Positions 46,649-56,200 of a DNA stretch of 64,000 nt are shown one piece after another. The notes under the pieces were generated by a model that was given only the letters and a program-made list of their open reading frames with translations, was not told the origin of the DNA and did no database searches. Positions within the stretch are counted from its first letter, which is position 1, and each line of letters opens with the position of its first letter. A program made the translations under genes and the position numbers. The stretch is from Deltaproteobacteria bacterium (GTDB lineage Bacteria > Myxococcota_C > UBA6777). Where the stretch lies: assembly GCA_006226375.1 (NCBI GenBank), contig SBHC01000014.1:109236-173235 (forward strand), given 5' to 3'.

Positions 46649-46679
46649 AAACCTCGCACTTGCGGGGTTTTGTTGTTTT
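46649..46679 (+). terminator. Rho-independent terminator behind tRNA-Thr
   Basis: AAACCTCGC and GCGGGGTTT form a nine-pair stem (one G-T pair) around the loop ACTT, followed by TGTTGTTTT. It lies seven bases behind the tRNA and ends the transcript from the promoter at 46528. Confidence 0.8.
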
Positions 46680-46793
46680 AGGAGGTGGACAGTTGCGGAC
46701 AGAAATGGTTCGTTTGGGTCAACAAAATGACCCGCCGGTGGCTCAGAGCCTTGGGCTTACTTAATCAGAATTAGGGAGCCTCCTGCCACAAAC

Positions 46794-46890
46794 GGTATTG
46801 CTCGGTCCTGCCCGGCTGATTTGCAATCGATAGGTCTGTGGCTCGATGGGGACGCCGAGTTCGGGCCGCGCAGGTTCTGCTTGTTGGCTC
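46794..46890 (+). pseudogene. Decayed tRNA-like sequence
   Basis: The stretch GCTGATTTGCAATCGATAGG (near 46814-46833) continued by GTCTGTGGCTCGATG follows the anticodon arm, variable loop and T arm of a tRNA with TGC in the anticodon position, as in tRNA-Ala. The anticodon stem is broken (CTGA against TCGA) and the T stem is missing. It ends in the second 20-base copy of the tRNA-Thr 3' end. I read it as eroded tRNA or element sequence. The rest of 46643-46982 holds nothing I recognise. Confidence 0.35.
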
Positions 46891-46898
46891 AACACAAA
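46879..46898 (+). repeat. Direct repeat, copy 2
   Basis: This is a perfect 20-base copy of 46632-46651, starting 247 bases after the first. It stands at the left edge of the A/T-richer accessory stretch, about 85 bases before the truncated DUF1016 gene. Confidence 0.75.
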
Positions 46899-46982
46899 TA
46901 TCTTAAGTACTAAACATATAGACAGTGCCTTCTTCCTGTGCGATGATGGAACCCTATATTTTTCAAAGCAAAGGACGAAGAA

Positions 46983-47399
46983 ATGACCAACCAATCAAAT
47001 CATGAGTTAACCTTCTACACAACACTACTTTCGGATATCAAGCAGCGGATTCAACAAGGCCAAATGCGTGCCGCCTTGTCGGCCAACGCTGAGATGTTGA
47101 TGACATATTGGGACATCGGTCACATGCTTCATCAACGTCAACAAGAGGAAGGTTGGGGAACGGGCGTGATTCCACGCTTGGCTAAGGATCTCCAGAACGA
47201 AATCCCTGAAGTGAAGGGGTTCTCTGAACGTAACCTTGGACGAATGATTCGCTTTTTTCGTGAATACCCTACTCTCAATACAATTTTGCCACAGCCTGTG
47301 GCACAATTAAGTTTGGTTGAAAAGTCGCAAGCAGAAAGGGAGGTTGCGACACATGACTTCCAGATAGGCTCCTTTTTCCGCCGATTGAAACATCGGTGA
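46983..47399 (+). pseudogene. Truncated DUF1016 (YhcG-like) gene, N-terminal domain only
   Basis: Residues 1-105 match the DUF1016 N-terminal domain (MTYWDIGHMLHQRQQEEGWG, VIPRLAKDLQNEIP, KGFSERNLGRMIRFF). Complete YhcG-like proteins are usually well over 300 residues, with a PD-(D/E)XK nuclease-like C-terminus linked to restriction and other DNA transactions. Here the similarity stops after PVAQLS, and an unrelated 30-residue tail leads to a stop at 47399. No nuclease motif follows in any frame before the next gene. The start ATG has AAGGACGAAG upstream. It is best read as a remnant, although a free N-terminal domain could still be expressed. Confidence 0.75.
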
Positions 47400-47516
47400 A
47401 AGAAAGATGAACCAGGACATCATCCTCGTCATCAGGTTGTTCCAGGGCTTATCAGAAGAAGATTTAAAGGGGGAAGCGTTTCTGTGGCTTGGGCGGGAAG
47501 CGTTGAGGTGGGGTTG

Positions 47517-48101
47517 TTATTTTTTGCTTGCTTTGGCCTTGGCTGCACGCTGGACCCAGGCTTTGGCCTTTTGTTTGTTCTTCGCCTTTGCCAAGCGTTG
47601 TGCCCATAGCTTACGGTTTTTCTTTGCGCTGTTGTAAGCTTTGCGTTTCACCACGCGCTGGAGTAGACGTTTCTTGCGCCAGGCAGCTTTTGCCTTCGCC
47701 TGACGATTGCCGTTTTGCTTGGCTTGCTTTTGGCGCTTCTGGGCAACTCGCCACTTTAACTGGGCAAGCTTCACTTGCTTTTGCAGGTTTTTCTTCTTGC
47801 TTGCAATCTTGTTTTTTTGTGCTTGCTTTGTGGCTTCTTGCCAGTTCTTTTTGTGCTTTTTCGATGCCGCCTTTGACTTTTGGATTTGCTTCTTGGCAAA
47901 CTTCGCCATGGCTTGGTAACGATTCTTCTTTTTCTTGTCTTTGGAAGCCTTAAGGATGCTCTTCTTCTTGGTTGCGTTTTCTTTCTTTTTGGCTTTTTGT
48001 AACTCAGCTTTGATCTTGCTTAATGAAAGGGCGTAAGTGGTGGGTGAGGAGGACAAGGCAAACGCGAACATTAAGGTTAAGGTAGCAAGTGTTTGACGCA
48101 T
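47517..48101 (-). CDS. Exported lysine-rich protein
   Basis: The 194-residue protein has a clean signal peptide (MRQTLATLTLMFAFALSSS, cleavage near TTYA) behind AAAGGAATC. The mature 170 residues contain about 54 Lys by hand count plus many Arg, Gln and Ala, and almost no acidic residues. It should form long basic helices (AKFAKKQIQKSKAASKKHKK). No family is recognised. It would be a strongly cationic periplasmic or secreted protein, perhaps binding DNA, LPS or acidic polysaccharide. It converges with the DUF1016 remnant. Confidence 0.75.
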   Translation of the reverse strand: MRQTLATLTLMFAFALSSSPTTYALSLSKIKAELQKAKKKENATKKKSILKASKDKKKKNRYQAMAKFAKKQIQKSKAASKKHKKNWQEATKQAQKNKIASKKKNLQKQVKLAQLKWRVAQKRQKQAKQNGNRQAKAKAAWRKKRLLQRVVKRKAYNSAKKNRKLWAQRLAKAKNKQKAKAWVQRAAKAKASKK

Positions 48102-48303
48102 AGAGATTCCTTTCGTCTGAAAAAAATGTTGTTGTCATGACTCCTATAAGACGTTGGGATACTTTTGTTTATTCAAAGGATGCTTCATGTTTGTAAGGGA
48201 AAAGGGACGACAGAGAAATGTTTCCCGGCCTTTCGCTGTTCCTTTGGCTACGTTTTTTTCTGCTCCGACTGCATGTTCTTTGTAAGTGAAAGGGTTTTAT
48301 CGT

Positions 48304-48459
48304 ATGAATCCAGCCAGCGTTGTTGCCAGCGCCACAGCATTGAAATTGAAACGCAAATGCAACGAGTGTCGGGCCGAACAAGAAGTCCCGTACGAGAAGA
48401 GAAATCGACGCGTGGAGTGCAAAAAGTGCGGAAGGGAGATCCCGCCACAAAACTATTGA
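48304..48459 (+). CDS. 51-residue zinc-ribbon protein
   Basis: The ATG at 48304 follows AAAGGG by nine bases. The product starts MNPASVVASATALKLKRKC and carries two pairs, CNEC near residue 19 and CKKC near residue 39, with 16 residues between the pairs, which is a proper zinc ribbon. It ends at TGA 48457-48459. Small zinc ribbons like this bind nucleic acid or protein partners. It lies about 200 bases from the divergent Lys-rich gene. No partner is evident. Confidence 0.65.
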   Translation: MNPASVVASATALKLKRKCNECRAEQEVPYEKRNRRVECKKCGREIPPQNY

Positions 48460-48879
48460 TACAGAGGGTTCTTCCCCTTTGAAAAGATGACTTTGAGGGT
48501 CTGGCGTCTTAATATTTCTAAACCACATCGGTGACTTGGGAAAGTGACATCCAGTTTCCGTTTGTGTCCAGCATTTGGACAGAGGTTGTGCTGAACTTGG
48601 ACACGTTCTTGTGCCTCTCTCTTCCTTCGTTGTGGAACATCTTTGTCTAGATCCCCTAAATCAATGAACAACACAGTGGAATTAATGTCTGAGTCCGAGC
48701 ATTGCGATAGGTGTCAGCGTTCTTTTCCGTTTGCTTGGTCGAGTGTTGGTTCGAGCGACCGAAGTTGGAACATACACACAAGTGGCTTGGGGTTGGTTTG
48801 TGTTGAACGAGGAGCAAAATAGTGGCCTTGGGTGGGGCTGGAATCATAGACAAACAAATAGAGTTAAGAGGATAAGGTT
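48460..48879. other. Intergenic region
   Basis: These 420 bases lead into the three-gene cassette. No coding frame with a plausible start, and no hairpin with a T tract, was found. The sequence is A/T-richer than the flanking core. AGAGGATAAGG at 48868-48878 is the ribosome binding site of the next gene. Confidence 0.4.
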
Positions 48880-49500
48880 TTGCAAACACAAAGTTTGGAT
48901 TACCAACGCTTAATTGTTGGTTATCATGGATGCGATCGTGAAACGCTTGAGCGGGTGCTTCTTTATGGAGAGTCCCTGTATCCAAGCGTCAATCCATACG
49001 ATTGGTTGGGCAACGGTGTCTACTTCTGGGAGTATGGACCACAACGTGCGCTTGAGTTTGCTTACGAGCAACAGTTGCGGGGCAAAATTCAGAATCCGGC
49101 TGTTTTGGGAGCGTACATACACCTGGGACGATGCTTTGACCTGACAGACACCCAAAACACCTATCAGCTTTCCAACGTATTTACTCTTTGGAGTCAAACG
49201 CTTCATTCTCAAGAGTTGCGACTTCCAGTGAACCGCAAAGGGAAAAACGGTGGAGATGATATTCTTCTTCGTTTTCGAGATTGTGCATTGCTGAATTGGT
49301 ACATGGAGCAACTGGACTGTGAAGGGAAAGATGGTTACTATCAAACGATTCGGGGAGTTTTTGTAGAAGGGGAGCCTGTGTATGAGGGAGCTGCTATCTA
49401 TACCAAAACTCATGTCCAAATTGCTGTACGAGAGCAAGCGTGTATTCTTGGTTATTTCGCTCCCAATCCATTGGAACATAAGGATGAAGATGATGAATAG
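48880..49500 (+). CDS. Putative ADP-ribosyltransferase-like (PARP-like) protein
   Basis: The start is TTG at 48880 behind AGAGG with eight-base spacing. An ATG start is absent near the conserved N-terminus. The 206-residue protein has GYHGCDRETLERVL, NPYDWLGNGVYFWE followed by RALEFA, and a C-terminal block EGAAIYTKTHVQIAVREQAC ending ILGYFAP. The order His (YHG), Tyr (GVYFWE) and a late strand recalls the H-Y-E core of PARP-like ADP-ribosyltransferases, which transfer ADP-ribose from NAD+ to proteins or nucleic acids. I recall similar uncharacterised proteins in many bacteria. No signal peptide is seen. Its stop overlaps the start of the next small gene, as in many toxin-antitoxin pairs. The fold is inferred, not shown. 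Confidence 0.6.
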   Translation: MQTQSLDYQRLIVGYHGCDRETLERVLLYGESLYPSVNPYDWLGNGVYFWEYGPQRALEFAYEQQLRGKIQNPAVLGAYIHLGRCFDLTDTQNTYQLSNVFTLWSQTLHSQELRLPVNRKGKNGGDDILLRFRDCALLNWYMEQLDCEGKDGYYQTIRGVFVEGEPVYEGAAIYTKTHVQIAVREQACILGYFAPNPLEHKDEDDE

Positions 49501-49705
49501 AATCCGTGGGACTGTAAACGGTCACGAACTTATCCCCTGGGAAGAGACAGAAGAATACCAAGTACACAAACGTTTCCTGGAGCGATTTACTGCCATGAGT
49601 GACAAAGAGAAATTTAAAACCTTTGTCAATGCAGGTATCTATACAGAAGATGGCGAGCTTACCGAGAGATACGGAGGAACCGCTCCTAATCCCTCAAGCC
49701 GCTGA
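49493..49705 (+). CDS. Small partner protein, candidate antitoxin
   Basis: The ATG at 49493 lies nine bases behind AAGG and overlaps the last eight bases of the ART-like gene. The 70-residue product is acidic to neutral. Its C-terminal part (MSDKEKFKTFVNAGIYTEDG, then ELTERYGG) resembles short tails I have seen in small proteins encoded next to toxins. The in-frame ATG at 49484 is possible. No DNA-binding motif is seen. The role as antitoxin is inferred from size and overlap. Confidence 0.55.
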   Translation: MNRIRGTVNGHELIPWEETEEYQVHKRFLERFTAMSDKEKFKTFVNAGIYTEDGELTERYGGTAPNPSSR

Positions 49706-49731
49706 ACCATTCGATGCAAAGGAGGTGTCTC

Positions 49732-50160
49732 TTGACTGCCTCTCTGCCCTCATCTCCCACATCCTATCAATTCGGTGTCGCTTTTCACCGCGTTCGGTAT
49801 CTCTTTCACACAGACTTCTTTACACAGTTAAGTTTAAGTGAACCAGACATCCTGGACTGGACAGAACTCGCCGAATTGTTTGACGATGTATGGCAGCTTT
49901 GTGTACGTTCTGCTTCATCAGTCGATCTGGATGACCATTTGCCTGATGCTTTGGGGGCTTCAACCCGCTCGCTCGTCGAGTTCTGGAAAACTTGGAACAT
50001 CGAACACCGAGGCGAGTTTCTGAGAGGTTTGGAGGAAACCTTAAGGGCTGAAGCTGATGGTGATGAAAAGCGAGGACGTAAGCGGTTGTCAGCCCACCTC
50101 AACAGAGCGGTTCACCTTATCGCTCAGATTCGAAGTGCTCTATCATCACAACAGGAATAG
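49732..50160 (+). CDS. Hypothetical protein of the ART-like cassette
   Basis: The TTG at 49732 sits six bases behind AAAGGAGG, so it is preferred to the ATG at 49714, which lies upstream of that site. The 142-residue product is mainly helical (YLFHTDFFTQLSLSEPDIL, FLRGLEETLRAEADGDEKRG) with no motif I recognise. It starts 26 bases after the small partner gene, so it is probably the third gene of one transcript. Confidence 0.6.
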   Translation: MTASLPSSPTSYQFGVAFHRVRYLFHTDFFTQLSLSEPDILDWTELAELFDDVWQLCVRSASSVDLDDHLPDALGASTRSLVEFWKTWNIEHRGEFLRGLEETLRAEADGDEKRGRKRLSAHLNRAVHLIAQIRSALSSQQE

Positions 50161-50236
50161 GTGACTTCATCATAGCCATAAGTATAGGATGTGCTTCGTA
50201 GGACATTCTGTGGAAGGAAGAGGGCTGATTCTGGAG

Positions 50237-50255
50237 CCTTTGTTGCACACAAAGG
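50237..50255. repeat. Small inverted repeat between convergent genes
   Basis: CCTTTGT and ACAAAGG form a seven-pair stem with a five-base loop (TGCAC). No T tract follows on either strand. It may still help to end transcription between the accessory cassette and the PKS gene. Confidence 0.4.
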
Positions 50256-50261
50256 ATGAGG

Positions 50262-53200
50262 TTATTCGAGGAGGGGTGGGCCGACTGGGTCGGGCTTTTG
50301 TAACTCAAGCTTGCTAGCTTGTTGCTCCAAGCGCTTTAACTTTTCGCTGAGTATGGCAGCAATGGTGTGTATCGCTGGGGGCAAGATGATGCTGGAGTGG
50401 TCGGCGTGGATTGGATGAATCTCAACGCGATCGCCTACATGAGCATCCCAACCCAGAGCAGGTCCAGCGGAGTGAAAGCCTACCCCCGCTTCTTCCGCGC
50501 GAAAGAGTGTGATCGTTCCTTCGTAGGGTGTGGTGAAATAGCGACTCTGGGCTCTCATGTAGCTGTCGTTGACTTTTCTTGCGTTCACCAACAATGGATC
50601 CTTCGCGCGAGCTCGTTCGTCCGGTGGTATCCATCGTTCAGCGAGATCTCCAGCGTTCCATCGCAGAGCCCCGAGCACCTGTTCGAGAAGCTGTTTGGGG
50701 CCACGCTCTTTCCCGTATCGGACCCAATCGACGATGTTGGTTCCGCGGGCGTGTGATGCTGCCAACGTATCGATCATAGCGAGCAAACCGACCGACTGAC
50801 CCGCGAGTGAAAACTGTTGGGCCATCTCGTAGGCGATGACCCCACCCCCTGAGTATCCAAGCAAGCAGTAAGGTCCATAAGGTGTGACCTCACGTATCGC
50901 AGCGACGTAGCTTGCGGCCATGTCCTCGATCTTTTCTTGTGGAGGGACGCTGCCATCCACTCCGTGAGCTTGCAGTCCATAGAGAGGGTGACGATGCTTG
51001 AGCTTGTCTGCCAGCGGCTTGATCGAGACGATGTTGCCGGCTGCGCCGTGAATCCAAAAGAGGGGCAGTGCCTTGGGTTGTCCGTCGGCGATTTTTACCA
51101 ACGGCGACCAATGACGTTTGTTGCTGAGGAGTACGGACGAGCGTTGAACCAACTGCTTGCTTTGGGACGGTGTTCCTCGTGTGGGAGTGCGTCCCAAGCG
51201 TTCATCGAGCAAGGCTGCCAGCTTTCGTACGGAAGGTGCCTCAAATAACGTGGCGATACCGAGGTCAACGCCAAGCTTTTTGCGAATGCGCGCAAAGAGT
51301 CGGACTGCTGTAAGAGAGTGTCCTCCGAGGTCCAAAAACTCATCGTCCAGTCCAACCTTCTCAACGCCCAATAACTCCGAAAACATGGACTGGATTGCTC
51401 TCTCGGTTTCTGTCAAAGCGACCTGGCTTGGCTCCGTTGCGGAGGACGTTGCCTGTGTCAGGCGGGGCTTGGAACGTTCCTGGTATAGCTTGTCCAGACT
51501 TGTTAATGCTATGGAGGAAGCTACAATAGGCGATGCACCCGCGTGCAACACGTGCTCAAAGAGCTGTGGGGCTTCGCGAGAGGTTAGACCGTTGGCAAGC
51601 AGTTGTTGCAAGAAGTCCAGAGGTTGGCTTGAGGCCTCAGCTACCACCTCCTGGAAGGTGTCACGAGGAATGGAGCGTAACGCAAATCTTTCCAACACAC
51701 CCAACACATCGCCATTTTGATTCGTGAGAAGGATATCAAACTCAACGCGATGGTTCTCCTCCGAGTAGACCAATGTAGCCTCCGAGGTAAACTCTTCAGG
51801 CAAGGGAGCAAACATGCGGATGCGTTGGGCTGAAACAGGGGCAAAGATATGATGCTGACGTACGTCTTCAGGGATTAAGTGAAGCCCCAGGCTTGCAGCC
51901 ATATCGAGCAAGGCTGGGTGTATCTTGTATTCGCCCAAGTCATACCGATACTGCGGGGGTAACGACAGCTGGCCACGGACCCAATTCGTACCAACTTGTA
52001 GCCCAACGATGTTGTCCCATCGAGGGCCAAAGAGAACCGCATCTTGTTGAGCGATGTACTGGTCTTTTGGAAGGGTTGATCCTTCCACATCATCCTGCTT
52101 GGGAGGAGAACGGAACGGTTCTTTTTGTACGGAAGCCTGGGCCCGAAAGTGGATGAGCGAGGCTTCTTTGCTGTTTTTGCGGCTGGAGATCTCAATGCTC
52201 CAGGTATCGGAGTCCTTCGGAGCAATGTGGGTTTCCACAAGGCGCGTTCCCCCAAACGGGAGATGCAGTACATGAAGCAGCTCGACTTGCTCCAATGCCA
52301 CTGAGTCATCCGGAACCACCGTATTCATCGCAGCCTGAGCCATCTCAATGTAAGCTGTGCCTGGGAGGACCGGAACATCAGCGATGATGTGCTCTCGCAA
52401 GACCCAAAGTGAAGCCGCATCAAGGCGGTTTTGAAACAGGGTGCTTGCTCCATCGGACGGTCGCACGTTACCCAGGAGCGGGTGTTGGGGCGGTTCCATC
52501 GAGTCTTCAGCCGATGATTGGGGAAGTCTTGCTCGGGTTGCAAGTCCTGTGTCTTTCCAAATTCCCCAATGAATCGACAAACCATCTGGGCGTTGTGCTG
52601 CGAGCGCGTCGAGAAAGGCGTTGCCGCCGACGTAGTCAACTTGTCCAGGCGGACCAAGCAAAGCGCTCGTGGAAGAAAAGACCGCAAAAAGCTCCAACGA
52701 GTCTGGTGGAAGAAGTTGCGAGAGAACAAGCCCTCCCATGACTTTCGGAGCCAGCACTCGGTGTGTCTCCGCACGTGTTTTCATCGCGATGGGAGCATCA
52801 TCGAGCATTCCGGCTGCATGAAAGACACCGTGGAGTTGGCCCCAACGTTCTTGAACTTGTTCCAGGCCATGCTTCATGGAGTTTCGGTCGGTGACATCGG
52901 CTTGCACGACGAAGACCTGCTCTCCCCATTTCTCCAACTCTGCGGTGATTGCAGGGTGGAGGTTTTCTGGGTTTTGGCGGGTTACCAGAGCCACACGAGC
53001 CTTGCGTTGGGTGACAAGGTAATCCGTGAGCAGACGACCCAAGTCTCCCAGCCCACCGGTGATAAGGTAGCTTCCTCCTTCTTGAACGGAGGGAGCATCC
53101 TTGGCGAGTTCTCTGTCGGATGGCTGCAGCGGCTTGTGGGTTTCGACATACCGCTGCCCTTCACGGAGAGCGACAAAGGTTGCTAGCTCCTTGGTATTGG

Positions 53201-56200
53201 CTTCCTGCACAATGGCTTGGGCGAGGTCTTCCAAGCTGTCGGTGGTCGGCTGTATATCGATAAAGCGACCACGAGCACCTGGTGTCTCGCGGGGCCACAC
53301 CCGAACAGGACCCAGCAAGGTCGCAAGCTCTGGGTGAGCTACAGGTTCATCTTGTACAGAAGCGACGCCTGCTCCAACCACTGTGAGGTGCGTTGGGTGT
53401 TCCCAACCTATCTCAGCGATAGCTTTCAACAATGCAACCAAGCTATCAAAAGAAGCTAGCTTTTCTTCTTCTAAGAGAGACTCTTCGTTGTTGCCTGTGG
53501 ATTCGTTTTCTGTCGCAAAGAAGAGCAGGTTGGAAGGGGGAAGACCCTTTGTGTCCAGCCATTCCACCAGCGCTTGTGCATGTGCTTCGTTGCCAGCCAT
53601 AAGAGTGGCCTGGTTGCTGTCTCCCAATGCAAGGGTGTCACCCAACGTTAATGTGGTTAACGAGATGTTGTGTTGCGCGAGGCTTTCTGTTGTGGCCTGA
53701 GCTATGGCAGAACCATCGCTAACGAGCAGCCATGGGTTGTTTGTTGTTTCTTCTGTTGCAAGGAAAGGGTCAAGGCTTTTGGGCTGCCAGATGATGCGTT
53801 GGAACCAGTCTTCGAACCGAGCTTGCCGCGTCAAGGGAGAGCGAGCCTCGGATGTTTCTGAGCCTGTGAGAGCTGCGATAGCTTGTTGGGGACTGGGTGG
53901 GTCCACCCAATGTCTCTTGCGTTCAAAGGCATAGGTCGGGAGAGAGACTCGTCGATAGCTTCCAGGTCCCCGCAGCACGCTGAAGTTAGGCTCAACGCCA
54001 TGCACCCAAAGTTTGCCAACTGCTACGTGCAAAACCGCGAGAGAGTCGTCGTTGTCGCGTGCTGCATGAGTCGAGGATATCACATCCACAGGTGGGTGCT
54101 CTCCCTCCGCAAGCCTTGCCAGAGAGGTGAGTCCTTGTCCTGGACCTACTTCCACAAGCAAACGTCCTGGGGTTTGGAGCAAGGTGTTGATGCTGTCTCC
54201 AAAACGTACAGTCTCTCGAAGGTGGCGGACCCAATAGTCGGCTGTGGTTACATCTTTCTCGGATACCCAGTCTCCTGTAAGACTCGACATCATCGAGAGC
54301 TTCGGAGGGGACAAGTCTATTTGGGATAGCTTTGTATGAAAGCGTTGCAGGCGGGAGTCCAACATTCTTGAATGGGCGGCAACTCCAATGCGAATGCGCG
54401 TGGAGGAGACTTGTCTTGCATCAAGGTCTTGCTTGGCTTGCTCGATGGCTTCGTTGCTCCCGGAAAGAACGCCTAGCATTGGGCCATTCAGCGCTGCTAT
54501 ATCAAGCTTGTCTCCTGCAACGCCTCGCAATTCTTCTTCGGGGAGTTGAACCGATAACATGCCTCCAGGCTCCAACTCCGAGAACAATTGACCGCGGAGA
54601 GCCACGACATCCAGCGCATCGGATAGCTTCATCACGCCTGCGAGTACAGCGGCAACATAGTCACCTGCGCTATGACCTACGACTGCATCAGGAGTGACTC
54701 CCCAATGCTCCCATGTTTTGGCAAGTGCATAGCTTACGACAAAGACCGCAAGGACCGACATCTGCGGATGCTCCAATCGAGCTGCAGAGTCTGAGTCTTT
54801 CGTCGTCTCTCCAAAGAGCAAGTCTGGCAAGTCCGACACTTCGGATGGAAGCTGCGCGAAACATTGGTCGGCTGCCTCTCGGAAAGTAGGGACTTGTTGG
54901 TAAAGCTCCTTTGCAACCCCTGGGTATTGAGAACCGCCTCCTGGGAACATAAAGACAACGCTGTGGTCTTGTTTGCTAATGCGTGCTTTGGCGGTTCGTT
55001 GGGAGCTTTTTTGCTGGAGTGCGTCGGTAAGTTCTTCGTGAGTTCGACCAACAACAGCGAGACGATGGGCAAATCTTTCTCGACCCACATGGGTGGTGAA
55101 GGCAGCATGAGCTAGGTTGATATGGTGTCCTTCGTTGCGAAGAAAATGCAGCCACTTCTCTGAGAGTTGATGCAAAGACCGAGACGTTTTGGCCGAAAGA
55201 GTCAGAAGCTGCCAATCCGTTGTGGTGGTCGAGTCAACGAGTTCCCGGGGAGCTTCTTCTACGATGGCGTGTGCGTTGGTTCCTCCTACACCCAGTGAGT
55301 TCACGCCGGCTCGACGTGGTCTTGGATTGCGAAGCCAGGGACGTGCCTCTTGAGCCACCTGGAAAGGACTGGAGGGAAAGTCAAACCGACTGTTGGGCTT
55401 GTGGAAGTTGAGCGAAGCCGGGATCTGCTCGTGCTTCAGCCCCAAAACTACCTTGATTAAGGAGGCTGTCCCTGCGGCGGTATCAAGGTGTCCTATGTTG
55501 GTCTTGATGGAGCCAATGGCAATGGACGCGTTGTTTTCTTCTTGTTGGTAAGCTTGCTGTAGCGCTGTGAGTTCGATGGGGTCACCAATCACAGTGCCAG
55601 TGCCGTGGGCCTCAATGTAGTCCACCTCGGAGCCTTCAATGCCAGATATGGCGAGGGCTTCGGCTGCAGCCTGGGCTTGCCCATCTACGCTGGGTGCAAG
55701 GTAGCCAGCCTTGTTCTTTCCGTCGTTGTTGATCGCTGTACCAAGGATGATAGCTTGTATGTTATCACCCTCAGCGATGGCATCCTCCAGGCGACGCAAC
55801 GTTACGACAGCAACCCCACTTCCAAAGATGGTTCCTTGCGCGTTGTCGTCAAAGGCAGCGCAGCGTCCGTTGGGAGACAAGATCTCTCCCTCGGCAGCGA
55901 TGTAGCCCACCCCATGGGGCAATTCAATGGAGGCTCCTCCTGCCAAAGCCATGTCACATTCACCGGCTAACAAGCTTTGACAAGCGAAGTGCACGGCTAC
56001 CAACGAGGTGGAACAGGCTGTCTGAACGCCAACGCTAGGGCCTTTCAGGTCCAAGAGATAGGAGACACGTGTGGTGAGAAAGTCCTTGTCGTTGCCGGTA
56101 TGACGCAGGAGGAACATCCCGACCTGCTCGCGAAGTTGGGCGTTCGGAAGCAGGTTGTGCGCCATATAAGACTGCATACCACAGCCTCCAAACACACCGA

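Noticed and set aside
47407..47637. 76-codon frame after the DUF1016 remnant
   Set aside because: Most of it is antisense to the Lys-rich gene, and the first 35 residues match nothing I know.
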